Shown: one piece after another, positions 44,563 to 52,846 of the stretch
Position numbering within the stretch: the first letter of the stretch is position 1
Layout: each line of letters begins with the position of its first letter
Origin: Helicobacter mehlei
GTDB lineage: Bacteria; Campylobacterota; Campylobacteria; Campylobacterales; Helicobacteraceae
Direction of reading: 5' to 3'
Assembly (NCBI RefSeq): GCF_003660265.1
Contig: NZ_QXQP01000005.1
Location: forward strand, 29,159 to 93,158
DNA: 64,000 nucleotides
Notes under the pieces: generated by a model
Seen by the model: only the letters and a program-made list of their open reading frames with translations
What the model was told of the DNA's origin: nothing
Databases searched by the model: none
Program-made: the position numbers and the translations under genes

Positions 44563-45414
44563 ATGCAAATCAAAACCAAATTAGTCCCCAAAGCCCTAAG
44601 CCCCCACTACACACACGCTTTGAGCAAGAAAAACAATCAGTTTATCGAGGTGTGTCTAGACCCATTGCTCTATAAAAAAACTAGTTACTATGTCAAAAAA
44701 CATTTCGCCGAACATGTCAAATTCAAGCACACCCTCATTCTTTTAGAGACAGAGAGTCTCAAAAAAACCTATTTGCTCAACCGCCTTTTTTACGCCAAAT
44801 ACGCCCTGCACCCCTTCCACCACCCCGACACCTTTAAAACCCTCTTACAAAAAATCTTGGATCACGCCCACTTGCCCATTGTGTTTAAAGAGTGCCAAAC
44901 ACCCCATAGTGCAGGTTATAGACCTATCTTGGCTTTGGTGCATCGAATCGAGGTGAATGTGGTGTACATGCAATCGCGTTTGGTATTCTATTACACCAAT
45001 TTTATTGCCCGTGAGTTTTTGCACGCCACCTTTGCGCCCTATATCTTGTTAGAAACACCTTTTAAAGACAAAAGCAACAAGAGAGAGTTCTTGCATGAAA
45101 CCCACGTCCACATCGATGCGCTCTCGATCTTAATGACCCTTAGAATCCCCCACTTTAAGCATGCCTATATCCATTTTATTTACCCCACCCAAACACTCTA
45201 TCTAACCAAACAAGAGGAAATCATTTTAAGGGCACTGCGCACACTAGGCTTGGGTGTGATGCACTCCAAAGAGCAGATCAAGCAACGCTACTTAGAACTA
45301 GCCAAACTCTACCACCCGGACACCTCAACCCCCTCCTCTATTTATTCTCAAAGCATCTACAAGCAACGCTTTTTGGAAGTGGCAGAGGCTTATGAGATTT
45401 TAAAATGCCTCTGA
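44563..45414 (+). CDS. Protein with a C-terminal J domain
   Basis: A 283-residue cytoplasmic protein. Residues 1-215 are an unrecognised basic domain rich in His/Tyr/Phe. Residues ~220-283 form a DnaJ domain: 'ALRTLGLGVMHSKEQIKQRYLELAKLYHPDTS', with the Hsp70-activating HPD tripeptide. A J domain at the C-terminus and no zinc finger or Gly/Phe region marks a class C (DnaJ-like) co-chaperone. Its client domain is presumably the N-terminal part. It is separated by 41 bp from the MATE gene and converges with a DUF465 gene. Confidence 0.8.
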   Translation: MQIKTKLVPKALSPHYTHALSKKNNQFIEVCLDPLLYKKTSYYVKKHFAEHVKFKHTLILLETESLKKTYLLNRLFYAKYALHPFHHPDTFKTLLQKILDHAHLPIVFKECQTPHSAGYRPILALVHRIEVNVVYMQSRLVFYYTNFIAREFLHATFAPYILLETPFKDKSNKREFLHETHVHIDALSILMTLRIPHFKHAYIHFIYPTQTLYLTKQEEIILRALRTLGLGVMHSKEQIKQRYLELAKLYHPDTSTPSSIYSQSIYKQRFLEVAEAYEILKCL

Positions 45415-45415
45415 T

Positions 45416-45643
45416 CTATTTTTTGTGCTTGGTGCCCTCTTTATACTCTTGGATCATGCGGTAAATCTCATCTTTAAGGTGGAGTTTTTTCTTTTTCAAC
45501 GCCACCACTTTTAAATCATCGGTGTTATGCGCCTCTAAAGTGGCGATCTCATCATCTAGAGCGTTGTGCTCCTCAAAAATCCTATTGAAGTGCGGGTTTT
45601 GATTGCTCAACTCTTTGATTTCATCGCGATATTCGTGGAACAT
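45416..45643 (-). CDS. YdcH/DUF465 small coiled protein
   Basis: A 75-residue helical-hairpin protein of the DUF465 (YdcH) family: 'MFHEYRDEIKELSNQNPHF' with 'FEEHNALDDEIATLE' and 'LKKKKLHLKDEIYRMIQEY'. The second ATG was chosen since AAAGGA then sits 5 bp upstream; the first ATG overlaps it. Function is unknown in all bacteria. It is convergent with the J-domain gene (1-bp gap) and divergent from the next outer-membrane protein gene. Confidence 0.82.
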   Translation of the reverse strand: MFHEYRDEIKELSNQNPHFNRIFEEHNALDDEIATLEAHNTDDLKVVALKKKKLHLKDEIYRMIQEYKEGTKHKK

Positions 45644-45681
45644 AACCATCCTTTAAGTGTAATCTTAGCCCTCTATTATAG

Positions 45682-45687
45682 TATAAT
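45682..45687 (+). promoter_or_regulatory. -10 box of the outer-membrane protein gene
   Basis: TATAAT sits 29 bp before the ATG at 45717, preceded by TATTATAG. An AAAGGA ribosome-binding site is at about 45706-45711. Confidence 0.55.
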
Positions 45688-45716
45688 GGGCTTTTTTACC
45701 CGCTTAAAGGATTGGC

Positions 45717-46943
45717 ATGCCCGCTGTTTTACTCCGCCTTGTTTTAGTCGGATTTTTAGCCTTAGTGCCCATGAGCGCGATAAGTTTTAAAGATCACATG
45801 CGCTACAACCTAGGCTTTAACCTCTTCATCATGGACCATGAGGGCTCGACCAAATATTGGGTCAATACCAATACCACACTCAACACGCGTCTAACCCCTG
45901 AGATCGGGTTTGCCTTTGATCTCAAAAATGTCGAACAAAAGTTAATGATCGGGGCGTTCTTCTTCCAAAATATCCACACCTACCAGATGAATTTTCCCTC
46001 CAAATGGGGCCCTACGATCTATTATCAGGCAAGAGGACGCTCATTTAACTTCTATGGGGGTATTTTTCCTAGAAAATATTTAAACGGGCACTACCCCTTA
46101 AATGTCTTTGCGCCCTATTACTGGTTTATTGACCCCAATGCGCGTGGTTTTTTGGTGCAATATAAACCCATCTACAAACCCGAAAAACCTGCCTATTTAG
46201 AGGCAGAGTTCATGCTAGATTGGTTTGGGGGGAACTGTTATACATGCAAATACGGGCGCAATGGCTTGGGCAATGGCATGGATCGCTTTAGTTTTATGGG
46301 CTATACCCAGCTTTCCATGCTGAAAAATTTCTTGATTTTGGGGGGAAATGCGCAATATTTCCATGTAGAGGATCAATTCCTGCTCAACTGGCCCCATGTG
46401 TCTGCTGGTGTACCTAAAGGCTCGGTATATCTTCTAGATCGCCTGTATTACCAAGCCTACGCCAAGAGTGATTTACTCAATCTCGTCCCCTTTATGGAAA
46501 AAATCAATTTTTCAATTGGTGTACTGGGGAATTTAGAGAGATTGCGGCATGTGGATATACCCACCCCCTTTAAAATCAGCACGGGTCTATTTGTGGAAGG
46601 GCATTTGCAATATAGAGGGTTTGGAATCAGCGATCTCTTTTTTGCCAGCAAGCATGGCGAGGATTTTTATTACAACAAATACAAAAATGTAGAACTCATC
46701 TGTTCTAAGGATTACTGCCCCACGCCCATTTACCGGGGCGTACCCTTTTTCCAAGCCCCCCTGTATAACCGCTTAGACATTTATTATGAGTTTAGAAGCT
46801 CTTTTGCGAGCATTAAAACCCAATTTGTCTATAACACCATGAGCGACTATGCCCAAACCAGTTCTTCTTACCAAGTCTATTTCACGGTTGCCCTAGATAG
46901 CTACGAATTGTTGAATTTTATCTTGCGGAAAGTCAAACATTAG
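45717..46943 (+). CDS. Predicted outer-membrane beta-barrel protein
   Basis: A 408-residue exported protein with a signal peptide ('LLRLVLVGFLALVPMSA'). The remainder is a succession of aromatic-rich beta strands ('MRYNLGFNLFIMDH', 'FNFYGGIFPRKYLNGHYP', 'LDIYYEFRSSFASIKTQFVYN'). It resembles the Helicobacter-specific outer-membrane families (Hof/Hom-type), but I cannot place it in one. Two Cys pairs occur ('NCYTCKYG' and 'LICSKDYC'). It is transcribed from its own promoter, monocistronic or with the following small gene 47 bp on. Confidence 0.75.
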   Translation: MPAVLLRLVLVGFLALVPMSAISFKDHMRYNLGFNLFIMDHEGSTKYWVNTNTTLNTRLTPEIGFAFDLKNVEQKLMIGAFFFQNIHTYQMNFPSKWGPTIYYQARGRSFNFYGGIFPRKYLNGHYPLNVFAPYYWFIDPNARGFLVQYKPIYKPEKPAYLEAEFMLDWFGGNCYTCKYGRNGLGNGMDRFSFMGYTQLSMLKNFLILGGNAQYFHVEDQFLLNWPHVSAGVPKGSVYLLDRLYYQAYAKSDLLNLVPFMEKINFSIGVLGNLERLRHVDIPTPFKISTGLFVEGHLQYRGFGISDLFFASKHGEDFYYNKYKNVELICSKDYCPTPIYRGVPFFQAPLYNRLDIYYEFRSSFASIKTQFVYNTMSDYAQTSSSYQVYFTVALDSYELLNFILRKVKH

Positions 46944-46957
46944 CAAAATCATAAAAA

Positions 46958-46965
46958 GCCGATAT
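46958..46965 (+). promoter_or_regulatory. Possible sigma28 -10 element (GCCGATAT)
   Basis: GCCGATAT matches the FliA -10 GCCGATAA in seven of eight positions, 25 bp before the next ATG. No convincing TAAA is found 14-16 bp upstream, so the promoter is uncertain. Confidence 0.35.
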
Positions 46966-46992
46966 GTAAGCCAAAACTTAAGGAGCTTACAT
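46964..46992 (+). promoter_or_regulatory. Hairpin holding start codon and ribosome-binding site of the next gene
   Basis: ATGTAAGC (46964-46971) pairs perfectly with GCTTACAT (46985-46992). The loop exposes most of AAGGAG, while the AU of the initiator codon is in the stem. It may control translation. Confidence 0.55.
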
Positions 46993-47362
46993 GCCGGTTT
47001 CTATTGTAGGCAATGTAACCTATGTCAATCAAAATGCTCCCTATAGCTCCATTGTCAATCAAAACGCCCTCCCCAAGATCGAAGAGATCAACCAAAAGGA
47101 GTTTGTCGAACGCCTGCAAATGGTCCAAGCCACCCGCGCGCTTGAGGAAAATAAAGCCGTGCATCGGGACAAAGAGGAGCAAAAGAATAGCCACCCACAG
47201 CAAGAGTCATCCCCAGATCAGCCCGATGCGCGTTGCCACAAAGACAAAACCCATTGCTACCATGGACATTATTACAGCGATCGCGATTTAGAGCGCGCGG
47301 TTGAAAATACCCACGAATTAGAGCAATTCGTGGAAAAACATATTTTTGATATTACAATTTAA
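46991..47362 (+). CDS. Small conserved protein with a Cys/His cluster, unknown function
   Basis: A 123-residue hydrophilic protein. The N-terminal 40 residues ('MPVSIVGNVTYVNQNAPYSS') precede a charged helical stretch, a Cys/His cluster 'CHKDKTHCYHGHYY' (residues ~80-93) that could bind a metal ion, and a C-terminal 'VEKHIFDITI'. The general plan (polar N-terminus, charged middle, short hydrophobic 'DI.I' end) recalls small flagellum-associated proteins of epsilonproteobacteria, but this is only an impression. The ribosome-binding site AAGGAG lies in the loop of a hairpin over the start codon. Confidence 0.65.
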   Translation: MPVSIVGNVTYVNQNAPYSSIVNQNALPKIEEINQKEFVERLQMVQATRALEENKAVHRDKEEQKNSHPQQESSPDQPDARCHKDKTHCYHGHYYSDRDLERAVENTHELEQFVEKHIFDITI

Positions 47363-47452
47363 AAGTTATTCATATTATTATCTTGGTGGCTGGAGGTCAT
47401 TGTAGAATGGAATAAGCATGGTAACATTGTTAGAAAGCAACAAGGATAGCGC

Positions 47453-48808
47453 ATGGAGTTTGATTACGATTTGGCGGTGATCGGGTTTGGCAAGGGTGGC
47501 AAGACTCTAGCTGCCCAAAGTGCTAAGATGGGTAAAAAAGTGGCACTGATCGAACAATCTAGCGAAATGTATGGCGGGACATGCATCAACATCGGGTGCA
47601 TCCCTTCTAAGGCTCTATTGCACATGGCAACCCATAAAAAAGGTCCGGTGGGCTATAAAGAGAGCATTGAAGAAAAAAATAAGCTGGTGGCATTTTTGCG
47701 CCAAAAAAATTACGAAACCATGCAACAAGCCAGGGTGCAGGTTGTTGATGGCACAGCTAGCTTTAAAGACAAGCATACTCTGATGATTTACCACAAGGAT
47801 AGTTGCCAAGAGATGAGCGCGGCCCATATTGCCATCAACACCGGTTCTATCCCGCTCATGCCCAATATCCCCATCCAATCCCCGCATGTCTATGACAGCA
47901 CCTCTTTGATGCAACTTGCAACCCTCCCTTCTCATTTGGTTGTGGTGGGTGGCGGGCATATTGGGTTAGAATTTGCCAGCATGTTGGCTGATTTTGGCAA
48001 CCATGCCCACAAGAACTATACGAAAATCACAATCTTAATGCGTGGGGATACCTTTTTGCCTAAAGAAGATAAGGTCTTCCAAGAGAGCATTTACCAATCC
48101 TTAACCCAGCGTGGCATTGAGATTGTTTTAAATGCGCAGGTGCAAAGTATCCAGGATCAATACTTGCACTATGTGGACAGCAAGAGCAACCAAGAGTACA
48201 CCTTGCAAGCCGATGCCTTTTTGCTCGCCACGGGGCGTGTCCCCAATACCGGGTATTTGCATCTAGAAAAAGCCGGGCTCAGAGTGGGCAAACAACAAGA
48301 AATTATCACCAATGAATTTTTAGTGGCTAACCCAGATACGGGTGGGAATATCTATGCTTTGGGTGATGTCAAGGGTGGGGATGTCTTTAGCACCTATGTG
48401 AGCTTGGATGATTTTAGGATTGTTTCTAGCCATTTGTATGGGGACAAATCCCGCACCACCCACAACCGCTCTGCCCTGCCCCAGGTGCTTTTCACCCAAA
48501 CCCCCTATAGCCATGTGGGCATGCGCGCCAAGGATATAGAGAAGTTAGGTCAAAAAGTGTTGGTTAAGACCATCCCTACCGCCTCTATCCCCGGGGCTAG
48601 GGTGATTGAGGACACCACAGGGCTTTTGCAGGTTTTAATTGGGGATCAGCCCAAAGAACAAATCTTGGGGGCAAGCCTACACTGCCCACTTTCCCATGAG
48701 ATCATCAATGTCTTTGCCCTAGCGATTAACCAAAAGTTAGGCTTTAGTGCACTCAAAGACATGATCTACTCCCACCCCTCCATCATGGAGAGCTTTAACA
48801 CGTTTTAG
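47453..48808 (+). CDS. Flavoprotein disulfide reductase, RclA/mercuric-reductase-like
   Basis: A 451-residue class I pyridine nucleotide-disulfide oxidoreductase. The FAD-binding 'DYDLAVIGFGKGGKTLA' is followed by the redox-active disulfide 'GGTCINIGCIPSK' (Cys pair four apart), the NAD(P)H-binding 'LVVVGGGHIGLEFASML', the second FAD motif 'NIYALGDVKGG', and the dimer-interface 'SHPSIMESF' with the His that serves the active site of the partner. It is closest in plan to RclA (YkgC), a copper-dependent reductase protecting against reactive chlorine, rather than to lipoamide dehydrogenase. No regulator of the RclR type is adjacent. Its stop overlaps the convergent gap gene by 4 bp. Confidence 0.85.
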   Translation: MEFDYDLAVIGFGKGGKTLAAQSAKMGKKVALIEQSSEMYGGTCINIGCIPSKALLHMATHKKGPVGYKESIEEKNKLVAFLRQKNYETMQQARVQVVDGTASFKDKHTLMIYHKDSCQEMSAAHIAINTGSIPLMPNIPIQSPHVYDSTSLMQLATLPSHLVVVGGGHIGLEFASMLADFGNHAHKNYTKITILMRGDTFLPKEDKVFQESIYQSLTQRGIEIVLNAQVQSIQDQYLHYVDSKSNQEYTLQADAFLLATGRVPNTGYLHLEKAGLRVGKQQEIITNEFLVANPDTGGNIYALGDVKGGDVFSTYVSLDDFRIVSSHLYGDKSRTTHNRSALPQVLFTQTPYSHVGMRAKDIEKLGQKVLVKTIPTASIPGARVIEDTTGLLQVLIGDQPKEQILGASLHCPLSHEIINVFALAINQKLGFSALKDMIYSHPSIMESFNTF

Positions 48809-49791
48809 TGGATATAAAATGCCATCTCTACAAGGCGTTTGGCATAAGCCCATTCGTTGTCATACCATGCCATGATCTTGGCATGTTGGCCCAAACTAAA
48901 AGCCATGTCCTCAATCACCACACAACTAGCACTATTGCCTATAATATCCGCACTCACCTTGTAGTGGCTATCCATCTCCAAAATGTTGCGCAAGCGTTCT
49001 TGACTAGCCTGCCTAAACACATCGATTAAGGTTTCTGTGGGGATCGAGCGTCCCAAACGTGCGCTCAAATCAATCATAGAAACATCCATAGTCGGCACAC
49101 GGACACTGCGCCCATGCATTTTGTCTTTAAGCTGGGGGAGCACGAGGTGCAGGGCTTGTGCAGACTTTGTTGTGGTGGGGATGATGTTATGCGCTGCACG
49201 GCAACGCCGTTTATCAGTTGCGCCAATCCCATCAACTAGAGCCTGCCCTTTGGTGTAACTATGAATCGTGGTTAAAAGCGCGCTTTTAATTCCAAAGTGT
49301 TCGTCTAAAAGCATGCAAATAGGGGCTAGGGCATTGGTGGTGCAAGAAGCGTTGGAAATAATGGGCTGGTTGTCATAAAAATGGTGATTGACTCCTAGTA
49401 CAAAGGTTGCCGGATTGTTGGGATCGGCATTTTCAAAAGGCGATCCCAAAATGACCTTTTTAGCACCCTGCTCCCTAAACACCTCCAAAGCGGGTATGTT
49501 AGAAAATTTTCCCGAAGTTTCCAATAAAACATCGATTCCGCTTAAATCCAAATCTTGTGGGTGGGCATTTTGGGTGATCTCTAAAATGTGATCGCCCACC
49601 ACCAGCTTAGAGTTACCCAACTCCACATCTTGGTCATAAATCCCATGCACGCTGTCATGCTGGAACAAATACGCTAACATCTCCCAATCCCCAACATCAT
49701 TAATCTTGACCAAGCATTCTGGATATTCAGCAAGCAAGATTCTAGCCACACAGCGCCCAATCCTTCCAAACCCATTAATGGCAATTTTCAA
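48805..49791 (-). CDS. Glyceraldehyde-3-phosphate dehydrogenase
   Basis: A 328-residue GAPDH of central metabolism. NAD-binding 'KIAINGFGRIGRCVAR', catalytic Cys in 'SNASCTTNALAP' and the 'DNEWAYAKRLVEM' block are all present. The neighbouring Bax-inhibitor gene on the other strand marks it as the counterpart of HP0921, one of two H. pylori GAPDHs. Whether it prefers NAD or NADP cannot be read here. It is divergent from the yccA-like gene and converges with the flavoprotein gene. Confidence 0.93.
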   Translation of the reverse strand: MKIAINGFGRIGRCVARILLAEYPECLVKINDVGDWEMLAYLFQHDSVHGIYDQDVELGNSKLVVGDHILEITQNAHPQDLDLSGIDVLLETSGKFSNIPALEVFREQGAKKVILGSPFENADPNNPATFVLGVNHHFYDNQPIISNASCTTNALAPICMLLDEHFGIKSALLTTIHSYTKGQALVDGIGATDKRRCRAAHNIIPTTTKSAQALHLVLPQLKDKMHGRSVRVPTMDVSMIDLSARLGRSIPTETLIDVFRQASQERLRNILEMDSHYKVSADIIGNSASCVVIEDMAFSLGQHAKIMAWYDNEWAYAKRLVEMAFYIH

Positions 49792-49876
49792 AACTCTACC
49801 TTTGTTTCAAATTCCCCAACTCCCCAGCCAAAATACCCGCAATCTGCCATGTTTTAAGCGAGGTATTAGAGTGCGG

Positions 49877-49885
49877 TGCTATAAT
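49877..49885 (+). promoter_or_regulatory. Extended -10 promoter of the Bax-inhibitor-like gene
   Basis: TG-C-TATAAT is a perfect extended -10 box, 31 bp before the ATG. An AAAAGGAG ribosome-binding site follows. Confidence 0.75.
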
Positions 49886-49915
49886 CCTACCACTTTTTAA
49901 ATTAAAAGGAGTACT

Positions 49916-50608
49916 ATGGCACTTTATGATCGATCTGGCTTGCAACAAGAAGCCTTTTCACACGCACAACAAAGCGAAACAGCCCTTGTTAATTTTGTTA
50001 AAACCACCTACAAGTTTTTTGCCGCTAGCCTCTTGCTCGCCACTATCGGCGCGCTAATTGGTTTTATGAATTTCCATATTGCGCTCCAGTATAAGTGGGT
50101 GTTTTTCATCGCTGAGATTGTTGCTTTCTTTGGCTTGATGTTCACAAGGAGCATGCCCACCCTCAATATGTTCATGCTCTTTGCCTTCACTTTCCTTTCT
50201 GGTATTACCCTTGTGCCCTTGCTGGGTTTTGTGATCGCTAAATCAGGTGCAGCTGCTATTTGGCAAGCTTTGGGCATGACCACCATTGTTTTTGGCGTGA
50301 TGAGTGTTTATGCCATCAAAACTAAGAACGATCTGGCCAATATGGGCAAAATGCTCTTTATTGCCGTGATTGTAGTTTTGGTCGCCTCTTTAATTAACCT
50401 ATTCTTAAACTCACCCTTCATGCAAGTAGCGATTGCGGGTGTGAGCGTGATCCTATTTAGCTTGTTTGTGGCTTATGACACCCAAAACATCATCCGCGGT
50501 CTATATGAAAGCCCTATCCAAGCAGCCACAGCACTTTATATCGACTTCCTCAACATCTTTGTTTCGCTCTTGCAAATCATGGGCATTATGGGTGGCCGCA
50601 ACGACTAG
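49916..50608 (+). CDS. Bax inhibitor-1/YccA-family membrane protein
   Basis: A 230-residue protein with seven predicted membrane helices. The family hallmarks are the helix patterns 'FAFTFLSGITLVPL' and 'SLFVAYDTQNIIRGLYES', plus the C-terminal helix 'ALYIDFLNIFVSLLQIMG'. YccA in E. coli modulates the FtsH protease; BI-1 proteins can be Ca2+ or H+ leak channels. The physiological role here is unknown. Its neighbour on the other strand is GAPDH, as in H. pylori. Confidence 0.88.
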   Translation: MALYDRSGLQQEAFSHAQQSETALVNFVKTTYKFFAASLLLATIGALIGFMNFHIALQYKWVFFIAEIVAFFGLMFTRSMPTLNMFMLFAFTFLSGITLVPLLGFVIAKSGAAAIWQALGMTTIVFGVMSVYAIKTKNDLANMGKMLFIAVIVVLVASLINLFLNSPFMQVAIAGVSVILFSLFVAYDTQNIIRGLYESPIQAATALYIDFLNIFVSLLQIMGIMGGRND

Positions 50609-51014
50609 AGATTTTGAGCGTCTCTTAGATGCTAATTTAAACCGCTTCAAGGAGGGGGTACGGGTGGTAGAGGATGTGATGCGCTACCTCTACGATCACG
50701 CTGAACTGGCCTTGAAACTTAAAAAAGTGCGCCACAACGCCACCTTGATTTTCCAACAAAATAACTTGGATTTATGTGCCCTTTGTGCTGGGCGCGATAG
50801 CCAAAACGATGTCCTAGTCGATTCGGACTTTAGCAATGCCGGATCGTGTTTGCAGATGGTGCAGGCTAATTTCAAACGTGCCCAAGAGAGCGCACGGGTG
50901 CTAGAAGAGTGCTTTAAATATCTGATTGCATTCGCTAAGCCAGCGGATTTTAAATCCTTGCGCTATGAATTATATACTCTTGAAAAAGAATGTATTGCTT
51001 TGATCCAAGCCTAA
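50592..51014 (+). CDS. Stand-alone ThiD2-like domain protein
   Basis: A 140-residue protein with 'RLLDANLNRFKEGVRVVEDVMRYLYD', the signature of the ThiD2 domain found at the N-terminus of thiamin-phosphate synthases in cyanobacteria and others. 'NFKRAQESARVLEECFKYL' later repeats the pattern. ThiD2 domains are linked to hydroxymethylpyrimidine-phosphate kinase function, but the catalytic role in this short form is not established. GTG at 50592 is the only plausible start, overlapping the upstream gene by 17 bp. There is no ThiE domain attached and no other thiamin gene in the window. Confidence 0.7.
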   Translation: MAATTRDFERLLDANLNRFKEGVRVVEDVMRYLYDHAELALKLKKVRHNATLIFQQNNLDLCALCAGRDSQNDVLVDSDFSNAGSCLQMVQANFKRAQESARVLEECFKYLIAFAKPADFKSLRYELYTLEKECIALIQA

Positions 51015-51075
51015 ATATGAGTGCTTGTTTGGCAGATTTGGCTATAATCAACCATCTTAACACAAAGGACTTTGT

Positions 51076-51708
51076 ATGCAACACCCCAAACCCCTACACC
51101 ATGGCGATCTCAACGCCTTTTTGCACCGCCGTTTTGCGTGTAAAAAATTTGATGCCAGCTACACCTTACCCAAGGAAACCCTAGAGCTCATCTTAGAGGC
51201 TGCACGCCTAGCCCCTAGCTCTTATAACACCCAGCCTTGGGAATTTGTGGTCGTGCGTGGCAAGCTCAAAGACCAGCTTTTACCCCATGTGTTTTTTAAC
51301 GCCGATATGATCCAAAGCTGTTCGGCTTTGGTTGTGGTGGGCTATATGCATGCGGGTTCTCTCAATGCGGAGTATTTGCGTGGGTTTTACACTCAAGAAT
51401 ACCATCAAAGAGTCGCTAATGGCGTGGAAGCCTTGCTCAAAGATCGCTTGAAAAACGATTTGACCTTGATTGAGGGCTACATGAAAGAGCAATGCTACAT
51501 TGCTGTGGGGCAGATGACCCTAGTAGCCACCCTTTTAGGCGTGGATTCGTGCATCATTGGAGGGTTTGATGCCATTAAGGTCAAACATGTTTTGAATGCG
51601 CATTTTAACCCCCCCCACATCGCTTGTTTGGTGGCACTGGGTAAGGCAGACATGCCCACCACTAAAAAGGCACGCAAGCACAAAGATAGCGCAATCAAGT
51701 GGCTTTGA
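51076..51708 (+). CDS. rdxA: Oxygen-insensitive nitroreductase RdxA
   Basis: A 210-residue FMN-dependent nitroreductase that activates nitroimidazole drugs; loss causes metronidazole resistance in Helicobacter. Assignment to RdxA rather than FrxA rests on 'RFACKKFDASYTL', 'LAPSSYNTQPWEFVVV', 'EQCYIAVGQMTLVATLLGVDSCIIGGFDAIKV' and the terminal 'KHKDSAIKWL', which align with H. pylori RdxA. Cys residues flank the active site as in RdxA. A run of eight C at 51609-51616 lies in the last sixth of the gene. It overlaps the convergent queH gene by 14 bp. Confidence 0.9.
   Translation: MQHPKPLHHGDLNAFLHRRFACKKFDASYTLPKETLELILEAARLAPSSYNTQPWEFVVVRGKLKDQLLPHVFFNADMIQSCSALVVVGYMHAGSLNAEYLRGFYTQEYHQRVANGVEALLKDRLKNDLTLIEGYMKEQCYIAVGQMTLVATLLGVDSCIIGGFDAIKVKHVLNAHFNPPHIACLVALGKADMPTTKKARKHKDSAIKWL
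51609..51616 (+). repeat. C8 tract inside rdxA
   Basis: Eight consecutive C in codons for 'NPPH'. Gain or loss of one base would change the last ~32 residues of RdxA. Cytosine repeats in nitroreductase genes are known contingency sites in related gastric Helicobacter, from memory. Confidence 0.9.
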
Positions 51709-52846
51709 GTAAGTAAAAATTTTTGTGGGTGAAGGTTTGCGCCACGATCTCCAAATTGATGGGCGCATCTAATAGCCCCAAATTAGGGACAATGATGATG
51801 GGTTGGATACTCTCCAAACCAACGAGCTTTTGACGGATATGGAGTTCTTGCTCATAACTTAGGGGGGTGAAACTAGGCAGATTGAGCAAAGTTGCCACGC
51901 CCCTATGATCTAAAAATAGACTTTCATCTTTCACACTCACGCCTAGCATAATCTTTAAAGGCTTGATCTCCAAATGGTGTTGTTGGGCTAACATTTGTTC
52001 GGCTAAAGTCGCCTCAATACTATAAAGTTGGATCGTTAAATCCTTGATCACGACCTGCTTGCTCATCGAATGATTCAAAATCACGCTTGGGATCACTTGA
52101 TCACCCACATGCACAACGCCCCTAAGCAGTAAATAAGTTTGTAAACTTTGTTGTAAAAGCTGGTAATCTTGACGGCTTTGCTCCAATTCATCCCGCTGGC
52201 TAAAAACTTGGAGGCGTTTGGTGATGCTAGCCGGGTGGATCTGGCGGCTTAAAGGGCTGATTAATTCCATGCATGGTTTGTCTTGGGCTTGGCGTTGGTC
52301 ATTGAGGGCAAACTGACACCCGCAATAATTTTGGCGATAAAGTTTGTCGCGTTTGGCTAGGGCATTTTGTTTGGTTACTCCGCCCTGTGCGCGCACATTC
52401 AAATAGAGAAACTCCAGCCTATAACGCCCCGCAATTTTTTCCCCCTGTTGTTTTAAAACCACCTGCTCTTTCATCGGGCTTGAGAGTAAAGTGGTGCTAA
52501 AGTGCTGGACACCCAGCATTAAGGCGAGTTTAGCGCAAGCCTCCAAACGCACATCAAAGCAGACATTGCAACGCGCCCCCTTTTCTTTTTCTTGTTCTAA
52601 ACCTTTCACTGCCTCCAGCCATGCGCTCAAGGCGTATTCACCCTCAATGAGGGCAATATCCAAGTGCGCACACGAGCGTTTGACATCTTGGAGGCGTAAT
52701 AAATATTCCTCATAAGGGTGTATGTTGGGGTTATAAAAAAACCCTACAAGAGAGCTTGTTGGGTAGAGTCTAGCCAATTCTTGCAAAAAATAATGGCTAT
52801 CCACTGAACAGCAAATATGCACCAGTATCTGATCGGGTGCGCTCAT
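51695..52846 (-). CDS. queH: Epoxyqueuosine reductase QueH
   Basis: Performs the last step of queuosine synthesis in tRNA anticodons, in place of the unrelated QueG. The DUF208/QueH signature Cys residues are visible: 'LVHICCSVDS', 'CNVCFDVRL' and 'QNYCGCQFAL', ligands for the Fe-S cluster and mononuclear iron. At 383 residues it has an added C-terminal domain of about 170 residues beyond the core. Its ATG overlaps the stop of a 30-codon membrane-protein gene. It faces tlpA across the divergent promoter region, as in H. pylori. Confidence 0.88.
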   Translation of the reverse strand: MSAPDQILVHICCSVDSHYFLQELARLYPTSSLVGFFYNPNIHPYEEYLLRLQDVKRSCAHLDIALIEGEYALSAWLEAVKGLEQEKEKGARCNVCFDVRLEACAKLALMLGVQHFSTTLLSSPMKEQVVLKQQGEKIAGRYRLEFLYLNVRAQGGVTKQNALAKRDKLYRQNYCGCQFALNDQRQAQDKPCMELISPLSRQIHPASITKRLQVFSQRDELEQSRQDYQLLQQSLQTYLLLRGVVHVGDQVIPSVILNHSMSKQVVIKDLTIQLYSIEATLAEQMLAQQHHLEIKPLKIMLGVSVKDESLFLDHRGVATLLNLPSFTPLSYEQELHIRQKLVGLESIQPIIIVPNLGLLDAPINLEIVAQTFTHKNFYLLKAT

